From positions 1-64,000 of the forward strand of contig JAJRQG010000096.1 in NCBI GenBank assembly GCA_024280395.1: 64,000 nucleotides of DNA, in the 5' to 3' direction. Below the pieces are notes generated by a model. The model saw nothing but the letters and a program-made list of their open reading frames with translations. It did no database searches and was not told the DNA's origin. The stretch comes from Gammaproteobacteria bacterium (GTDB lineage: Bacteria > Pseudomonadota > Gammaproteobacteria > Xanthomonadales > Marinicellaceae). The translations under genes and the position numbers were made by a program. The stretch's first letter is position 1. Each line of letters begins with the position of its first letter. Of the stretch, positions 45,158-55,246 are shown in pieces.

Positions 45158-47505
45158 AACGGTAATTTCAACGAATCATCAACGGCTAGGATTTGTTCCC
45201 TAAATTCTTCCTTTATTACATCCAAGTCTTCTTGTGTATCAGCATCAAATCTTAATACCAAACATGGTGTGGTATTAGAACAACGGATTAATCCCCAGCC
45301 ATTGGCAAAATCTGCACGTATACCATCAATTGTAGTTAAGTGCGCATCGGGAAACTTGGCCACTTTTTGGAATTTCTCCATAAAGGCATAATTCTCACCT
45401 TCTTTGGTGTGGCATTTTAACTCCGGTGTGCTAATGCTATTGGGCAATTCTTCAAATACTTCTATCGCTGGACGATTTTCAGTGTCCAAAATCTCAAGCA
45501 ATCTAGCAGCAGCATAAATACCATCATCAAATCCAAACCAACGCTCATTGAAGAAAAAATGACCACTCATTTCTCCAGCTAAAGCTGCTTTGGTTTCTTT
45601 TATCTTCGCTTTAATAAAGGAATGACCTGTTTTCCAAATAATAGGCAAACCTCCATGTTTGACAATTTCTTTGGGTAAATGTCCGGTACACTTCACATCA
45701 AAGATAATACTGGCACCAGGTTGTCTGGTTAAGACATCTTTAGCGAATAACATCAATAGCCTATCTGGATAAATGATTTGACCATCTTTAGTAACAACAC
45801 CTAATCTGTCAGCATCTCCATCAAAGGCAATACCAATATCGGCGTCAGTTTCTTTAACAGCAGCCATCAAATCTTGTAGGTTCTCAGGTACGCTTGGATC
45901 AGGATGATGATTGGGGAAACTGCCATCTATTTCGCAATGCAGTCGAATCACTTCACAACCAATTTCTTCAAGAACCATAGGGCCGATATCTCCACCAATG
46001 CCATTGCCACAATCAACCACTACTTTTAATTCATCCTCGAGTTGAATATCTGATGAAATATAATCGACGTAATCATCAACAATATCCATGGTTTGTTCAG
46101 TTCCTGATCCGGAATCGAGCTCTTCATGAATAATTGCTTTATATAAATTTTTAATTAATTTCCCTGCTAAAGTCTCTCCATTCAGCATGATTTTCAGGCC
46201 GTTGTAGTTAGGAGGGTTGTGACTTCCTGTAAGCATTACACCTGAACCCGTACCTAAGTGGTGGGTAGCAAAATATAAAACGCCAGTTGGCACTGCGCCA
46301 ATGTTAATGACATTACAACCACTGTTGTTTAATCCTTCAACCAGAGCTTTTAATAATTTTTCTCCTGATAAGCGACCATCTCTGGCTACCACAATTTCAT
46401 TTTTCCCTCGTTTTATGTTTTCTGTACCAATGGCTTGTCCTATTAACCGAACCGCGTCGACGGTTAGTGATTCGTCAACGATACCGCGGATATCATATGC
46501 CCTAAAAATACTTTCATCTATACTATTTTCATCTGCCATATTGTTTTCAAGAATGTTTTTATCGCCTGTTTGTTGCTGTTCCAGTGATGGGTCACTGGTC
46601 TGGGATTTCGCTCCTGCTTCAATATGAACATATGTGTTTTTGCTATCTTTTTCTTTTTGGAGTTTAACTTCTTTTGATTTCTTCAAGACAGATAGCATCA
46701 CGGCTATAAACAATAGCATTGAAGAAAACATGCCTACAAGGGCAGACAATGTGGTCATTCCTCTTAACAAATAAAAAGGCGGTTGGTAAGAGTACTCGAC
46801 ACTGAAATAGCTATCTGGAATATTTACTTTATATTGCACAGCATTGTTACCAATGAGATAATTGCCCCAAGATTTCAGTTGAACCAAGCTAAATTTCCCC
46901 GCGTTCTGAGTAAGAATTATCCCTCCATCTTGAATGTTAGATATATCTAAGCTCTTTAACACTTCATTGGTTGGTAAACTGATGATTAAAAATCTGTTCT
47001 TTTCATTGTCTAAAATATGAGTGTAGTTGATGTATTGATCTTTATGTCCGAATAAATGAATCTCAGGAACAGGGTTCTTGTTTAAATTTTGGGCACTTTT
47101 CAACATAAATAGAGTTGCAAAATTAATACCAGGAAATTCAGAGGGTTTAATTTCTTCTAGTGGACTTTCAGAAACCAGAACTCTTATCGCATTGGGAAGT
47201 TTTTGTTTGATCGAATTAATTAATTGGCTTGAATCATTTGGGTTGTAATCTAAAAGACTGGAGTTAATTGTTTCTTCAATTTTTTCATTCAAATCTGAAA
47301 AGTTTTTGTTGACTTGATCTCGAATTATTGTTGTTTGTTCTTCTAAATTAGCTTTTACTCGATGTTCTTTAAACTCGTTAAATAAAGTAACGGTGAAAAG
47401 TATCATTAGAATAAAAGAAACAATCAAAGAAATTGTCCAAAGCACGATGATGCTTAGGTTGCTGGCCATGTATCCTTTTTGTAGGTTTTTATTGTATTTT
47501 GACAT
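45154..47505 (-). CDS. algC: Phosphomannomutase/phosphoglucomutase with N-terminal membrane sensor-like region (AlgC-like)
   Basis: 783 aa. Residues 1-290 hold two membrane helices ([19 protein letters not shown] and [19 protein letters not shown]) around a periplasmic loop, then a charged linker. Residues about 330-783 are a full PMM/PGM: active serine TGSHNPP, metal loop FDGDADRLG and substrate loop GEMSGHFFF. AlgC makes mannose-1-P and glucose-1-P for exopolysaccharide and LPS. Long AlgC forms with a membrane segment are known in related bacteria. The role of the periplasmic part is unclear. It lies downstream of dut in the conserved dut-algC order. Confidence 0.9.
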   Translation of the reverse strand: MSKYNKNLQKGYMASNLSIIVLWTISLIVSFILMILFTVTLFNEFKEHRVKANLEEQTTIIRDQVNKNFSDLNEKIEETINSSLLDYNPNDSSQLINSIKQKLPNAIRVLVSESPLEEIKPSEFPGINFATLFMLKSAQNLNKNPVPEIHLFGHKDQYINYTHILDNEKNRFLIISLPTNEVLKSLDISNIQDGGIILTQNAGKFSLVQLKSWGNYLIGNNAVQYKVNIPDSYFSVEYSYQPPFYLLRGMTTLSALVGMFSSMLLFIAVMLSVLKKSKEVKLQKEKDSKNTYVHIEAGAKSQTSDPSLEQQQTGDKNILENNMADENSIDESIFRAYDIRGIVDESLTVDAVRLIGQAIGTENIKRGKNEIVVARDGRLSGEKLLKALVEGLNNSGCNVINIGAVPTGVLYFATHHLGTGSGVMLTGSHNPPNYNGLKIMLNGETLAGKLIKNLYKAIIHEELDSGSGTEQTMDIVDDYVDYISSDIQLEDELKVVVDCGNGIGGDIGPMVLEEIGCEVIRLHCEIDGSFPNHHPDPSVPENLQDLMAAVKETDADIGIAFDGDADRLGVVTKDGQIIYPDRLLMLFAKDVLTRQPGASIIFDVKCTGHLPKEIVKHGGLPIIWKTGHSFIKAKIKETKAALAGEMSGHFFFNERWFGFDDGIYAAARLLEILDTENRPAIEVFEELPNSISTPELKCHTKEGENYAFMEKFQKVAKFPDAHLTTIDGIRADFANGWGLIRCSNTTPCLVLRFDADTQEDLDVIKEEFREQILAVDDSLKLPF

Positions 47506-47551
47506 GTTAAATATCTCAGATATTTAGAGAGCTCTATGGTTCTCTTTATAA

Positions 47552-48007
47552 TTATTTAGTCCCAGAATGGCCAAAACCACCTTCCCCTCGACTTGTAATA
47601 TTAAACTCTTTTACAACTTCCAATTCAACTTGAATAACAGGAACGATGACAAGTTGTGCAATTCTGTCACCTATTTCAACTTTATAGTCTATTGCCGAAC
47701 GGTTCCAACAAGAAACAAACAACTGACCTTGATAGTCAGAATCTATTAGGCCCACTAGATTGCCTAAAACAAGTCCATGTTTGTGACCCAATCCTGATCT
47801 GGGTAATATCATCGCAGCCAAGTTTTTGTCTTTAATGTGCATTGATAGTCCAGTTGGGATTAATTCAGTTTGATTGGCTTTGACAACAAGAGGCTTTGAC
47901 AAACAAGCACGTAAATCCATGCCTGCAGAACCTTGAGTTGCATAATGAGGAAGGCCGTAGTTCCCAACGAAATCCTCATCCAAAATTTTAAGTTCAATTT
48001 TCTTCAT
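47552..48007 (-). CDS. dut: dUTP pyrophosphatase
   Basis: A 151-aa trimeric dUTPase that hydrolyses dUTP to dUMP and PPi. It shows the five family motifs: [36 protein letters not shown] and the C-terminal [10 protein letters not shown]. It lies 46 bp upstream of the algC-like gene. The usual coaBC neighbour is absent from this side. Confidence 0.97.
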   Translation of the reverse strand: MKKIELKILDEDFVGNYGLPHYATQGSAGMDLRACLSKPLVVKANQTELIPTGLSMHIKDKNLAAMILPRSGLGHKHGLVLGNLVGLIDSDYQGQLFVSCWNRSAIDYKVEIGDRIAQLVIVPVIQVELEVVKEFNITSRGEGGFGHSGTK

Positions 48008-48133
48008 GTAATAATTCTATCTTATTGAACCATGATAAGCCACTTCTAAGGGTAAAATTCTTACAACAAGATAGGAAATTGTCCATTAGAATTAGGGATT
48101 GATTTTCTTACAATTGGGCTTTTGAGAAACAAC

Positions 48134-48808
48134 ATGACAATTAAAAACTGGCCAAAAACAGAGAGGCCCAGAGAACGACTATTGCAACATGGAGCAAAAA
48201 TGCTTAGCAATTCAGAGCTTTTGGCCATTTTTTTACGTACAGGTATCCAGGGCAAATCAGCTATTGACTTGGCCAGAGAGCTATTAATGAGTTTTGGAGG
48301 ACTGGATAAAATTCTTGAGTCTGATTTCGAATCTTTCACCCGCATAAAAGGCTTAGGAAGTGCCAAGTTTTGCCAGTTACAAGCCACTTTGGAATTGGTG
48401 CGCAGGCATTATGATTGCAAGGTTTCTGAGTCGAGTAGCTTTACCAATCAAGATTTGGCCAGAAACTATTTATTAAATCACTTTTCATTTTCTGAGAATG
48501 AAGTGTTTGCTTGTTTATTGCTAGATAACAATCACAAGTTAATTAAATTCGAAAAATTATTCACTGGTACAATCAACCACTCTCAGGTATACCCAAGAGT
48601 GGTTGCTCAAACTTGTCTTAAAAATAATGCAGCTGCAATTATTTTTGCTCACAACCACCCTTCTGGTTGTTTGAATGTTAGTGAGTCAGATAAATTAATC
48701 ACTAGAAAGCTCATTCAAGTGTTAGAAATGATAGATGTAAGAGTTTTGGATCACTTTATTGTGGGTAAAAACGAAGTGTTTTCTATGGCTCAAAATGGAT
48801 TTATGTAA
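48134..48808 (+). CDS. radC: RadC-family JAB-domain protein
   Basis: 224 aa with an N-terminal helix-hairpin-helix-like part (KIKGLGSAKF-type phrase) and a C-terminal JAMM metal site, HNHPSG followed by SESD. It is historically called a DNA repair protein, though its role is doubtful. The track starts at a TTG at 48122. The ATG at 48134 opens the conserved MTIKNWPKTERPRERLL and is used. It is divergent from dut. Confidence 0.93.
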   Translation: MTIKNWPKTERPRERLLQHGAKMLSNSELLAIFLRTGIQGKSAIDLARELLMSFGGLDKILESDFESFTRIKGLGSAKFCQLQATLELVRRHYDCKVSESSSFTNQDLARNYLLNHFSFSENEVFACLLLDNNHKLIKFEKLFTGTINHSQVYPRVVAQTCLKNNAAAIIFAHNHPSGCLNVSESDKLITRKLIQVLEMIDVRVLDHFIVGKNEVFSMAQNGFM

Positions 48809-48906
48809 AATTCAGACTTATATTTATTTTTATGCTGTATTTTAACCTTAGAGTATATTACACTAATTTATTAGGGAAATTTTAGAGATAAAGTAAAAAA
48901 TATTTC

Positions 48907-49440
48907 ATGAGTAACGAAGACAAAGCAGCAATATTGGTTGGAAAAGGCAAATTTAAAAGAGCCATTAAACTAATGTCAAAGGCTATAAATGCGGATCCAG
49001 AAAATCATCAGCTTTATCGTCTGCGTTTTGAATATGGCCAATATATTCCTTTTGACGACTTATATCACCAAGCGGCAGAGGATTTTTTTCGTGTATTGTT
49101 AAACAAAGACACTTCTGGCAATATCATTCATGATCATTATTCAGTATATCTAAGCACAACGCAGGGTAGAATAGGTTTAACTGATGATTTGTTGTTAGAG
49201 TTAGCGGCCATATTCGCTGGTTATAGTTTTGAAAACGATTCGGTATATATAATCAATCGCGTAATAAGAAAGTCAATAAAATCGGAAAAATTAATCGATG
49301 CCATTATTTCATTGGTGAATTACTATATAGATAAAGGACAAAAACAAAAAGCTACGCAATATGTGCAATACATGATTGATTTTTTCCCTAAAAATCCCAT
49401 GACAAAGTACATAGTTAGAGTATACAAACAAGCAGAATAG
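48907..49440 (+). CDS. TPR-like hypothetical protein
   Basis: 177 aa, entirely helical, no signal peptide. Residues 10-45 (ILVGKGKFKRAIKLMSKAIN) form one clear TPR hairpin, and further degenerate repeats follow to KATQYVQYMIDFFPKNP. It is probably a cytoplasmic scaffold. It lies 98 bp after radC with no partner that explains its job. Confidence 0.6.
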   Translation: MSNEDKAAILVGKGKFKRAIKLMSKAINADPENHQLYRLRFEYGQYIPFDDLYHQAAEDFFRVLLNKDTSGNIIHDHYSVYLSTTQGRIGLTDDLLLELAAIFAGYSFENDSVYIINRVIRKSIKSEKLIDAIISLVNYYIDKGQKQKATQYVQYMIDFFPKNPMTKYIVRVYKQAE

Positions 49441-49571
49441 TTAATACTCTATCACGATAAAATATATTTTTATGGCACAATGTCTTGATATACCTAGCTG
49501 ATACATAAGCACCACATTCCAACAACTTGTATTCTAATATGCGCTTTTTTATTGGAATTAATTTATTACAA

Positions 49572-51479
49572 TTAGGTTTTTTTCAATATGGGAACCACTT
49601 GACCAGCAGATTGGTTGGGTTTGATTTTTAAAAAACGCTTAACTTGGTTCAATATTCCTTTGCTATCAATTCCTGCTTCGGCTAATAAATCCTCTCTACT
49701 TCCATGCTCTTGGTAGCAGTCAGGTAACCCTAAATTTAACACCTTTATATTTGATTGAATATGGTTCAAATATTCGTTAACACCACTGCCAGCTCCGCCT
49801 TTAACAACATTATCCTCAATTGTAACTATGAGTTGATGGTTATATTGTATTTTCTTAATTATGTCTTCATCTAGAGGTTTAACAAATCGCATATTGATCA
49901 CTGTAGCATCCAGTGTTTCAGCTGCAATTTTTGCATCCTCAAGTGGAGAGCCAAAGGCCAAAATAGCAATTTTAGAACCTTTTCTGACGATTTCTGCTTT
50001 GCCAATTTGGATTGTTTTCATTTGTGGTTGTATCGCAACTCCAGCTCCAGTACCTCGTGGATATCTAACTGCGGCAGGCGTTCCTAACGTATACCCTGTA
50101 TACAACATTTGACGACATTCATTTTCATTTGAAGGCGCCATCACTGTCATATTGGGAACACAACGTAAAAAGCTTAGATCCATATTGCCCGCATGAGTAG
50201 CGCCATCAGGTCCAACCACACCCCCGCGATCAATGGCAAATAGTACGCCTAGATTTTGAATCGCGACATCATGAATTAACTGATCATAAGCGCGTTGTAA
50301 AAAACTAGAATAAATCGCCACAACCGGTTTAACACCCTCGCAAGCCATACCAGCTGCTAAAGTGACAGCATGTTGTTCTGCAATTCCTACATCATAGTAT
50401 CTTTTGGGGAATAATTTGGAAAATTCCACCAGTCCAGAACCTTCGCGCATGGCAGGTGTGATACCGACCAATTTATTGTCATCGCGAGCCATATCGCATA
50501 ACCACTGGCCAAATACTTGGGTATATGTAGGTAAGCTGGGCTTCTTGCTAGAAACTACTCCAACTTTGGGATCAAACGGAGATACAGCATGGTATTTAAT
50601 CGGGTCTGCTTCGGCAGGTTTATAGCCCTTGCCTTTTTTGGTAATAATGTGTAGAAACTTAGGACCTTTGGTTTCCTTAATGGTTTGTAAAGTGCGCACC
50701 AACTGATTGATATCATGGCCATCGATAGGGCCAAAATAAAGAAAGCCCAATTCTTCAAACAAGGTCGAAGGAATCAACATTCCCTTGGTATGCTCTTCCC
50801 ATCGCGACATAAATTTCCACAACCAAGAATCACGTTTCATGATGCGTTTAGATTTTTCACGCATCTTATTGTAAAAGCGACCACTCACAATTTTAATTAG
50901 CATTCTTGCAAATGCACCGACATTCGGAGAGATAGACATTTCATTTTCATTCAGCACAACCAACATATCGGGCTCAATTTCGCCACCATGGTTCAATGCT
51001 TCAAATGCCATACCTGCTGTCATTGCACCGTCACCAATCACCGCAATGGATTTACGCTCGACACCCAGTTGTTTAGATGCCAGCGCCATTCCAAGAGCTG
51101 CACCAATAGAAGTAGAAGAATGCCCTACGCCAAAAGTATCATACTCTGACTCACAGCGTTTGGGAAAAGGAGTTAAACCCTCTTTTTTCTTAATAGTTTC
51201 AATTTGATTTTTACGGCCTGTTAATATTTTATGTGGGTATGCTTGATGACCCACATCCCACACAATCCGATCGTGTGGTGTGTTGTACACATAATGCAGA
51301 GCAACAGTTAACTCAACCGTACCTAAGCCAGAACCAAAATGCCCTCCTGAATTTGATACAGATTGAATTAAAAATTCACGCAATTCATTGGCTACTTGTG
51401 GTAATTGCGACTCATTCAAACGGCGCAAGTCTTTGGGTAGTTGAATGGATTTTAATAAATTGGGCTGTTTTTCCGTCAT
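49572..51479 (-). CDS. dxs: 1-deoxy-D-xylulose-5-phosphate synthase
   Basis: The first enzyme of the MEP isoprenoid pathway: it condenses pyruvate and glyceraldehyde-3-P using thiamine diphosphate. 635 aa. The ThDP motif is [18 protein letters not shown], the catalytic Glu region is [16 protein letters not shown], and [15 protein letters not shown] is the transketolase signature. It is a single gene here, with no ispA or xseB next to it in the window. Confidence 0.97.
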   Translation of the reverse strand: MTEKQPNLLKSIQLPKDLRRLNESQLPQVANELREFLIQSVSNSGGHFGSGLGTVELTVALHYVYNTPHDRIVWDVGHQAYPHKILTGRKNQIETIKKKEGLTPFPKRCESEYDTFGVGHSSTSIGAALGMALASKQLGVERKSIAVIGDGAMTAGMAFEALNHGGEIEPDMLVVLNENEMSISPNVGAFARMLIKIVSGRFYNKMREKSKRIMKRDSWLWKFMSRWEEHTKGMLIPSTLFEELGFLYFGPIDGHDINQLVRTLQTIKETKGPKFLHIITKKGKGYKPAEADPIKYHAVSPFDPKVGVVSSKKPSLPTYTQVFGQWLCDMARDDNKLVGITPAMREGSGLVEFSKLFPKRYYDVGIAEQHAVTLAAGMACEGVKPVVAIYSSFLQRAYDQLIHDVAIQNLGVLFAIDRGGVVGPDGATHAGNMDLSFLRCVPNMTVMAPSNENECRQMLYTGYTLGTPAAVRYPRGTGAGVAIQPQMKTIQIGKAEIVRKGSKIAILAFGSPLEDAKIAAETLDATVINMRFVKPLDEDIIKKIQYNHQLIVTIEDNVVKGGAGSGVNEYLNHIQSNIKVLNLGLPDCYQEHGSREDLLAEAGIDSKGILNQVKRFLKIKPNQSAGQVVPILKKT

Positions 51480-51685
51480 GACAAACTATAGTAGTTAAGG
51501 TCGATATTATCTCTTAAATGAAGTTTTAGGTCAAAGAATCAATGAAATTATTCAAACCTGTTGTTTAAGATTTGAATTCTAGTTTCACTGGGAATCATTA
51601 CATTTACCTAATTGCAGGCTGTTTATGAAAGAAACTAAATTAAAATATCTCTGTTATTTTCATAAGGCTTTGTTAGAATATTCAT

Positions 51686-52225
51686 ATGCACATTAACAAC
51701 TTCACACAATTACTAAATTCCAACCAAAAAAATCTTTCTCCTGAACAAGAGTCAGACATGAACGATATTTATCAGAAATTGAAGAGTATTGCTAAATCTC
51801 AAAAATTTAAAATAAAAACCAACGGACTCAATACTACAGCTTTGGTTAATGAAGCTTGGTTAAAGACAAAAGGAAATAATAAATTATTTAATGATCGCAA
51901 CCATTTCTTTGCGTATTGTTCAATTGCTATGCGGCATATATTAATTAATCAATCTCGAAAAAATAAATTAATCACTTATATCGAAGACAATCAAGATATT
52001 CTTCAACAAGATATTTATCAACAATCTGATTATTTATTAGATTTAGAACGTCAATTAAAAAAATTAAAGCTATTTTCACCACGACTTGAGCAAATTTTCA
52101 CCTATCGATTTTATGGTGAGATGGAATTCAATGACATAGCTGAGCTCTTCCAAATTAGTGAGCGGACCATTATAAGGGACTGGAAAAAAGCCAGAACAAT
52201 GCTTAGCATAGCCATGAAAAGATAA
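51686..52225 (+). CDS. ECF-type sigma factor (Sig-70_X6-like)
   Basis: 179 aa: sigma-2 region TTALVNEAWLKTKGN and HFFAYCSIAMRHILINQSRK, sigma-4 region ERTIIRDWKKARTML. This is the ECF subgroup often encoded beside a membrane Ser/Thr kinase or TPR protein. No such partner follows. A convergent or distant anti-sigma would be needed. Its AT-rich start region contains no clear self-promoter. Confidence 0.82.
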   Translation: MHINNFTQLLNSNQKNLSPEQESDMNDIYQKLKSIAKSQKFKIKTNGLNTTALVNEAWLKTKGNNKLFNDRNHFFAYCSIAMRHILINQSRKNKLITYIEDNQDILQQDIYQQSDYLLDLERQLKKLKLFSPRLEQIFTYRFYGEMEFNDIAELFQISERTIIRDWKKARTMLSIAMKR

Positions 52226-52612
52226 CTATATTTATAAAATTAATTAAGAAGATAGTCTCAGTGTTAAAGATTTTTAAAGAAAACATGGCCATAATACAAC
52301 TTAAATAGCCGAATCAGTTTCATAATATATTCGAAACTTTAATTTCCTTGATTTTTGTATTAGCGATTAGATTAAAATAATCAGTGTGATAAGGCAGTAT
52401 AATATTTTCAAAGTATCAAGACTTAGGTATGTAATTGCTTGATGGAGGAATGAGGCTAGTTAATTACATGATAAGGTCGGCATCGAGACATGTTTTTTGA
52501 AAAAATTTCAAAACCAGCTATTTCATCAATTTGTAACAGTTTACCAAGACTATTGGCAAGAAAAATCGGATAATCACAAGTTGAGTGTGTATATGACAGT
52601 GGGTGTTGTTTA
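52226..52612 (+). other. Gap with two tiny ORFs before the YcaO gene
   Basis: 387 bp without a recognised gene. An ATG at 52450 preceded by GGAGGA opens MRLVNYMIRSASRHVF (52450-52500). A second ATG at 52490 opens a 27-residue ORF ending at 52573. Either may be a leader peptide or nothing. A TATAAT at 52398-52403 is a possible -10. No terminator-like hairpin was seen. Confidence 0.3.
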
Positions 52613-54796
52613 ATGGAAATCAAAGTAAATTTTCTTGAAAATCTCAGGCTTGAAGCCAAGTTTGACGATTTTACGGTGGTGACGGATCAGCCAATTAGAT
52701 ATAAGGGAGATGGCTCTGCGCCGGGTCCATTTGATTATTTTTTGGCGTCTTCGGCTTTGTGTGCGGCGTATTTTGTACGGGTGTATTGCCTGTCTCGCAA
52801 GATACCAACAGAAAATATTCGCTTATCACAAAACAATATTGTTGACCCAGAAAACCGCTATAACCAAATTTTTCAAATCCAAGTGGAATTACCTGAGAGC
52901 ATTTCTGATAAAGATAGGCAAGGCATTTTGAGATCCATTGATCGTTGCACAGTTAAAAAAGTAGTACAAACGGGTCCAAAATTTAAAATCGAATCCGTTG
53001 ACAATTTAGATGAAGATGCACAAGCCTTACTTATGGGTCAATCAAATGGTAATTCTAATACTTTTATTTTGGGCAAAGATTTACCTTTGGAAAAGACCAT
53101 CGTCAATATGACGGAAATTCTGGCTAATTTGGGCGTGAAAATTGAGATTGCTTCGTGGCGAAATATCGTTCCCAATGTTTGGTCTTTGCATATTCGTGAT
53201 GCGGCATCGCCGATGTGTTTTACCAATGGAAAGGGCAGCAGCAAAGAGAGTGCTTTGTGTTCGGCCTTAGGTGAATTTATCGAGCGTCTTAATTGCAATT
53301 TCTTCTACAATGACCAATATTTTGGACAAGAGATTGCCAACAGTGAGTTTGTTCATTATCCCAATGAGAAGTGGTTTAAATTAGAAGCAGACGATGCCTT
53401 GCCTGCTGTACTATTGGATGACTATTGTTTGAAAATATACAATCCAGATGGCGAATTACGCGGTTCTCATTTAATTGATACCAATTCCGGAAACAAAGAG
53501 CGTGGCATTTGCTCGATTCCTTATGTACGCCAATCTGATGGAAAAACGGTTTATTTTCCTTCAAATTTGATTGAAAATTTATTTCTTAGCAATGGCATGA
53601 GTGCGGGCAATAATTTAGCTGAGGCACAAGTTCAGTGTTTATCAGAAATTTTTGAACGGGCAGTTAAAAAACAGATCATTGAAGAAGAAATTGCTTTACC
53701 TGATGTGCCGCAACACGTTTTAGAGAAGTATCCAACAATATTGGCAGGCATAGACGCTCTAGAAAAGCAAGGTTTTCCTGTGGTGATAAAAGATGCATCA
53801 TTGAGTGGTCAGTTTCCTGTGATGTGTGTCACTCTGATGAACCCAAAAACTGGTGGAGTCTTTGCTTCATTTGGTGCGCACCCCAGTTTTAAAGTGGCGT
53901 TAGAACGCAGTTTAACCGAGTTATTGCAAGGCCGCAGTTTTGAAGGGTTGAATGATGTGCCAAAGCCAACATTCAATAGCATGGCTGTAACTGAACCTGA
54001 AAATTTCGTTGAGCATTTTATTGATTCAACAGGTATAATTTCCTGGCGTTTCTTTAGCGCAAAGCATGATTATGAATTCTGTGATTGGGATTTCTCTGGC
54101 AGCAATCAACAAGAAAGTGATGGCTTATTTGCTATTCTAAAAAAAATGGGAAAAGAGGTTTACATAGCAGAATTCAATGAATTGGGTGCATCGGCTTGCC
54201 GAATATTGGTGCCTGATTATTCAGAAGTATATTTGGTAGAAGATTTAATCTGGAATAATACCAATATGGCTTTGGATTATCGTGAAGATATTTTGAATGT
54301 TCACAGTTTGAGTAATGTTGCTTTGTTAAATTTGTTAGAACGCTTAGAAGACAGTCAACTTGATAACTACATGGACATTGCGACATTAATTGGCATTGTA
54401 TTTGATGAAAATACGGTTTGGGGACAATTGACTATTCTTGAGTTGAAAACATTAATCTGCCTTGCCCTACAAAGCCATGAAGAAGCCATGGATTTGGTTG
54501 AAGAGTTTTTGCAGTACAATGACAACACGGTTGAACGTGGGTTATTTTATCAAGCAGTGCATGCAGTACTCGTGATCACCTTGGATGAAGATCTACAACT
54601 TGATGATTATATCGCCAATTTTAATCGCATGTTTGGTAAAGATACCATAAACAATGTGGTGGGTTCTGTGGCTGGTGAAATAAGATTCTTTGGCTTATTT
54701 AGAACCAGCATGAATCTTGAAGGTTTAGATAAACATTTGAGATTGATAGAAAGTTATAAAAAACTGCACCATGTCCGAAAAAGTACCCTTTCATAA
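52613..54796 (+). CDS. ycaO: OsmC-YcaO fusion protein
   Basis: 727 aa. Residues 1-140 form an OsmC-like domain (APGPFDYFLASSALCAAYF). Residues about 150-560 form a YcaO ATP-dependent cyclodehydratase-like domain (GKGSSKESALCSALGEFIER binds nucleotide, NLAEAQVQCLSEIFERAV). The tail is helical and repeat-like. E. coli YcaO helps methylthiolation of ribosomal protein uS12 and lacks the OsmC part. The same role is likely but inferred. A RiPP role is not supported because no precursor or partner enzyme is next to it. Confidence 0.9.
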   Translation: MEIKVNFLENLRLEAKFDDFTVVTDQPIRYKGDGSAPGPFDYFLASSALCAAYFVRVYCLSRKIPTENIRLSQNNIVDPENRYNQIFQIQVELPESISDKDRQGILRSIDRCTVKKVVQTGPKFKIESVDNLDEDAQALLMGQSNGNSNTFILGKDLPLEKTIVNMTEILANLGVKIEIASWRNIVPNVWSLHIRDAASPMCFTNGKGSSKESALCSALGEFIERLNCNFFYNDQYFGQEIANSEFVHYPNEKWFKLEADDALPAVLLDDYCLKIYNPDGELRGSHLIDTNSGNKERGICSIPYVRQSDGKTVYFPSNLIENLFLSNGMSAGNNLAEAQVQCLSEIFERAVKKQIIEEEIALPDVPQHVLEKYPTILAGIDALEKQGFPVVIKDASLSGQFPVMCVTLMNPKTGGVFASFGAHPSFKVALERSLTELLQGRSFEGLNDVPKPTFNSMAVTEPENFVEHFIDSTGIISWRFFSAKHDYEFCDWDFSGSNQQESDGLFAILKKMGKEVYIAEFNELGASACRILVPDYSEVYLVEDLIWNNTNMALDYREDILNVHSLSNVALLNLLERLEDSQLDNYMDIATLIGIVFDENTVWGQLTILELKTLICLALQSHEEAMDLVEEFLQYNDNTVERGLFYQAVHAVLVITLDEDLQLDDYIANFNRMFGKDTINNVVGSVAGEIRFFGLFRTSMNLEGLDKHLRLIESYKKLHHVRKSTLS

Positions 54797-54853
54797 GAAG
54801 TTATGAGTGACAATAGAATAAATCAAGGTTAATTAAACCTGAGTGAGGATTAG

Positions 54854-55234
54854 TTGAAAGAATGTACCCAATGTGGAAAATGTTGTATCAATTATAGTGA
54901 TGGTGGTTTGACTGCTTCACAAGATGATTTGGATTTTTGGGAAGCCCATCGTCCGCATATTTATCAATATGTCAACAAGGATGAGTTGTGGTTTGATCCA
55001 AAAACAAGTAAGCGATTAAAGCTTTGTCCTTTTTTGAAAAAAACTGAACATAACTTATATGCTTGTGATATCTACCATGATCGACCTGAAGATTGTCGAT
55101 TTTACCCTGTGACTATTGAACAAATGATTAAAGATGAATGTGAAATGTTAGAGCCACGAGACTTAAAAAATAGCAAACAAGCTCAAATTAAACTAGACAT
55201 ATTGATGGAAGACAGCAGGCCGCCTTGTGTATAA
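54854..55234 (+). CDS. YkgJ-type cysteine cluster protein
   Basis: 126 aa. The Cys pattern CTQCGKCCINYS at the start and CPFL...CDIYHDRPEDCRFYP in the middle define the CxxCxxxC family, which may bind zinc or an Fe-S cluster. Start TTG at 54854 is supported by GTGAGG 5 bp upstream. It lies 57 bp after ycaO and just before the YcaQ gene, so the three may be transcribed together. Confidence 0.85.
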   Translation: MKECTQCGKCCINYSDGGLTASQDDLDFWEAHRPHIYQYVNKDELWFDPKTSKRLKLCPFLKKTEHNLYACDIYHDRPEDCRFYPVTIEQMIKDECEMLEPRDLKNSKQAQIKLDILMEDSRPPCV

Positions 55235-55246
55235 GATGGATTGTCT

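Noticed and set aside
49441-49571. ATTCCAA/TTGGAAT pair between the TPR-like gene and dxs as a terminator.
   Set aside because: The arms are 7 bp with a 30-bp loop and no T-tract in the right place.
52613-54796. YcaO as part of a RiPP cluster.
   Set aside because: The OsmC-YcaO architecture is that of the ribosomal-protein modification type, and no E1-like, protease or export genes are nearby.
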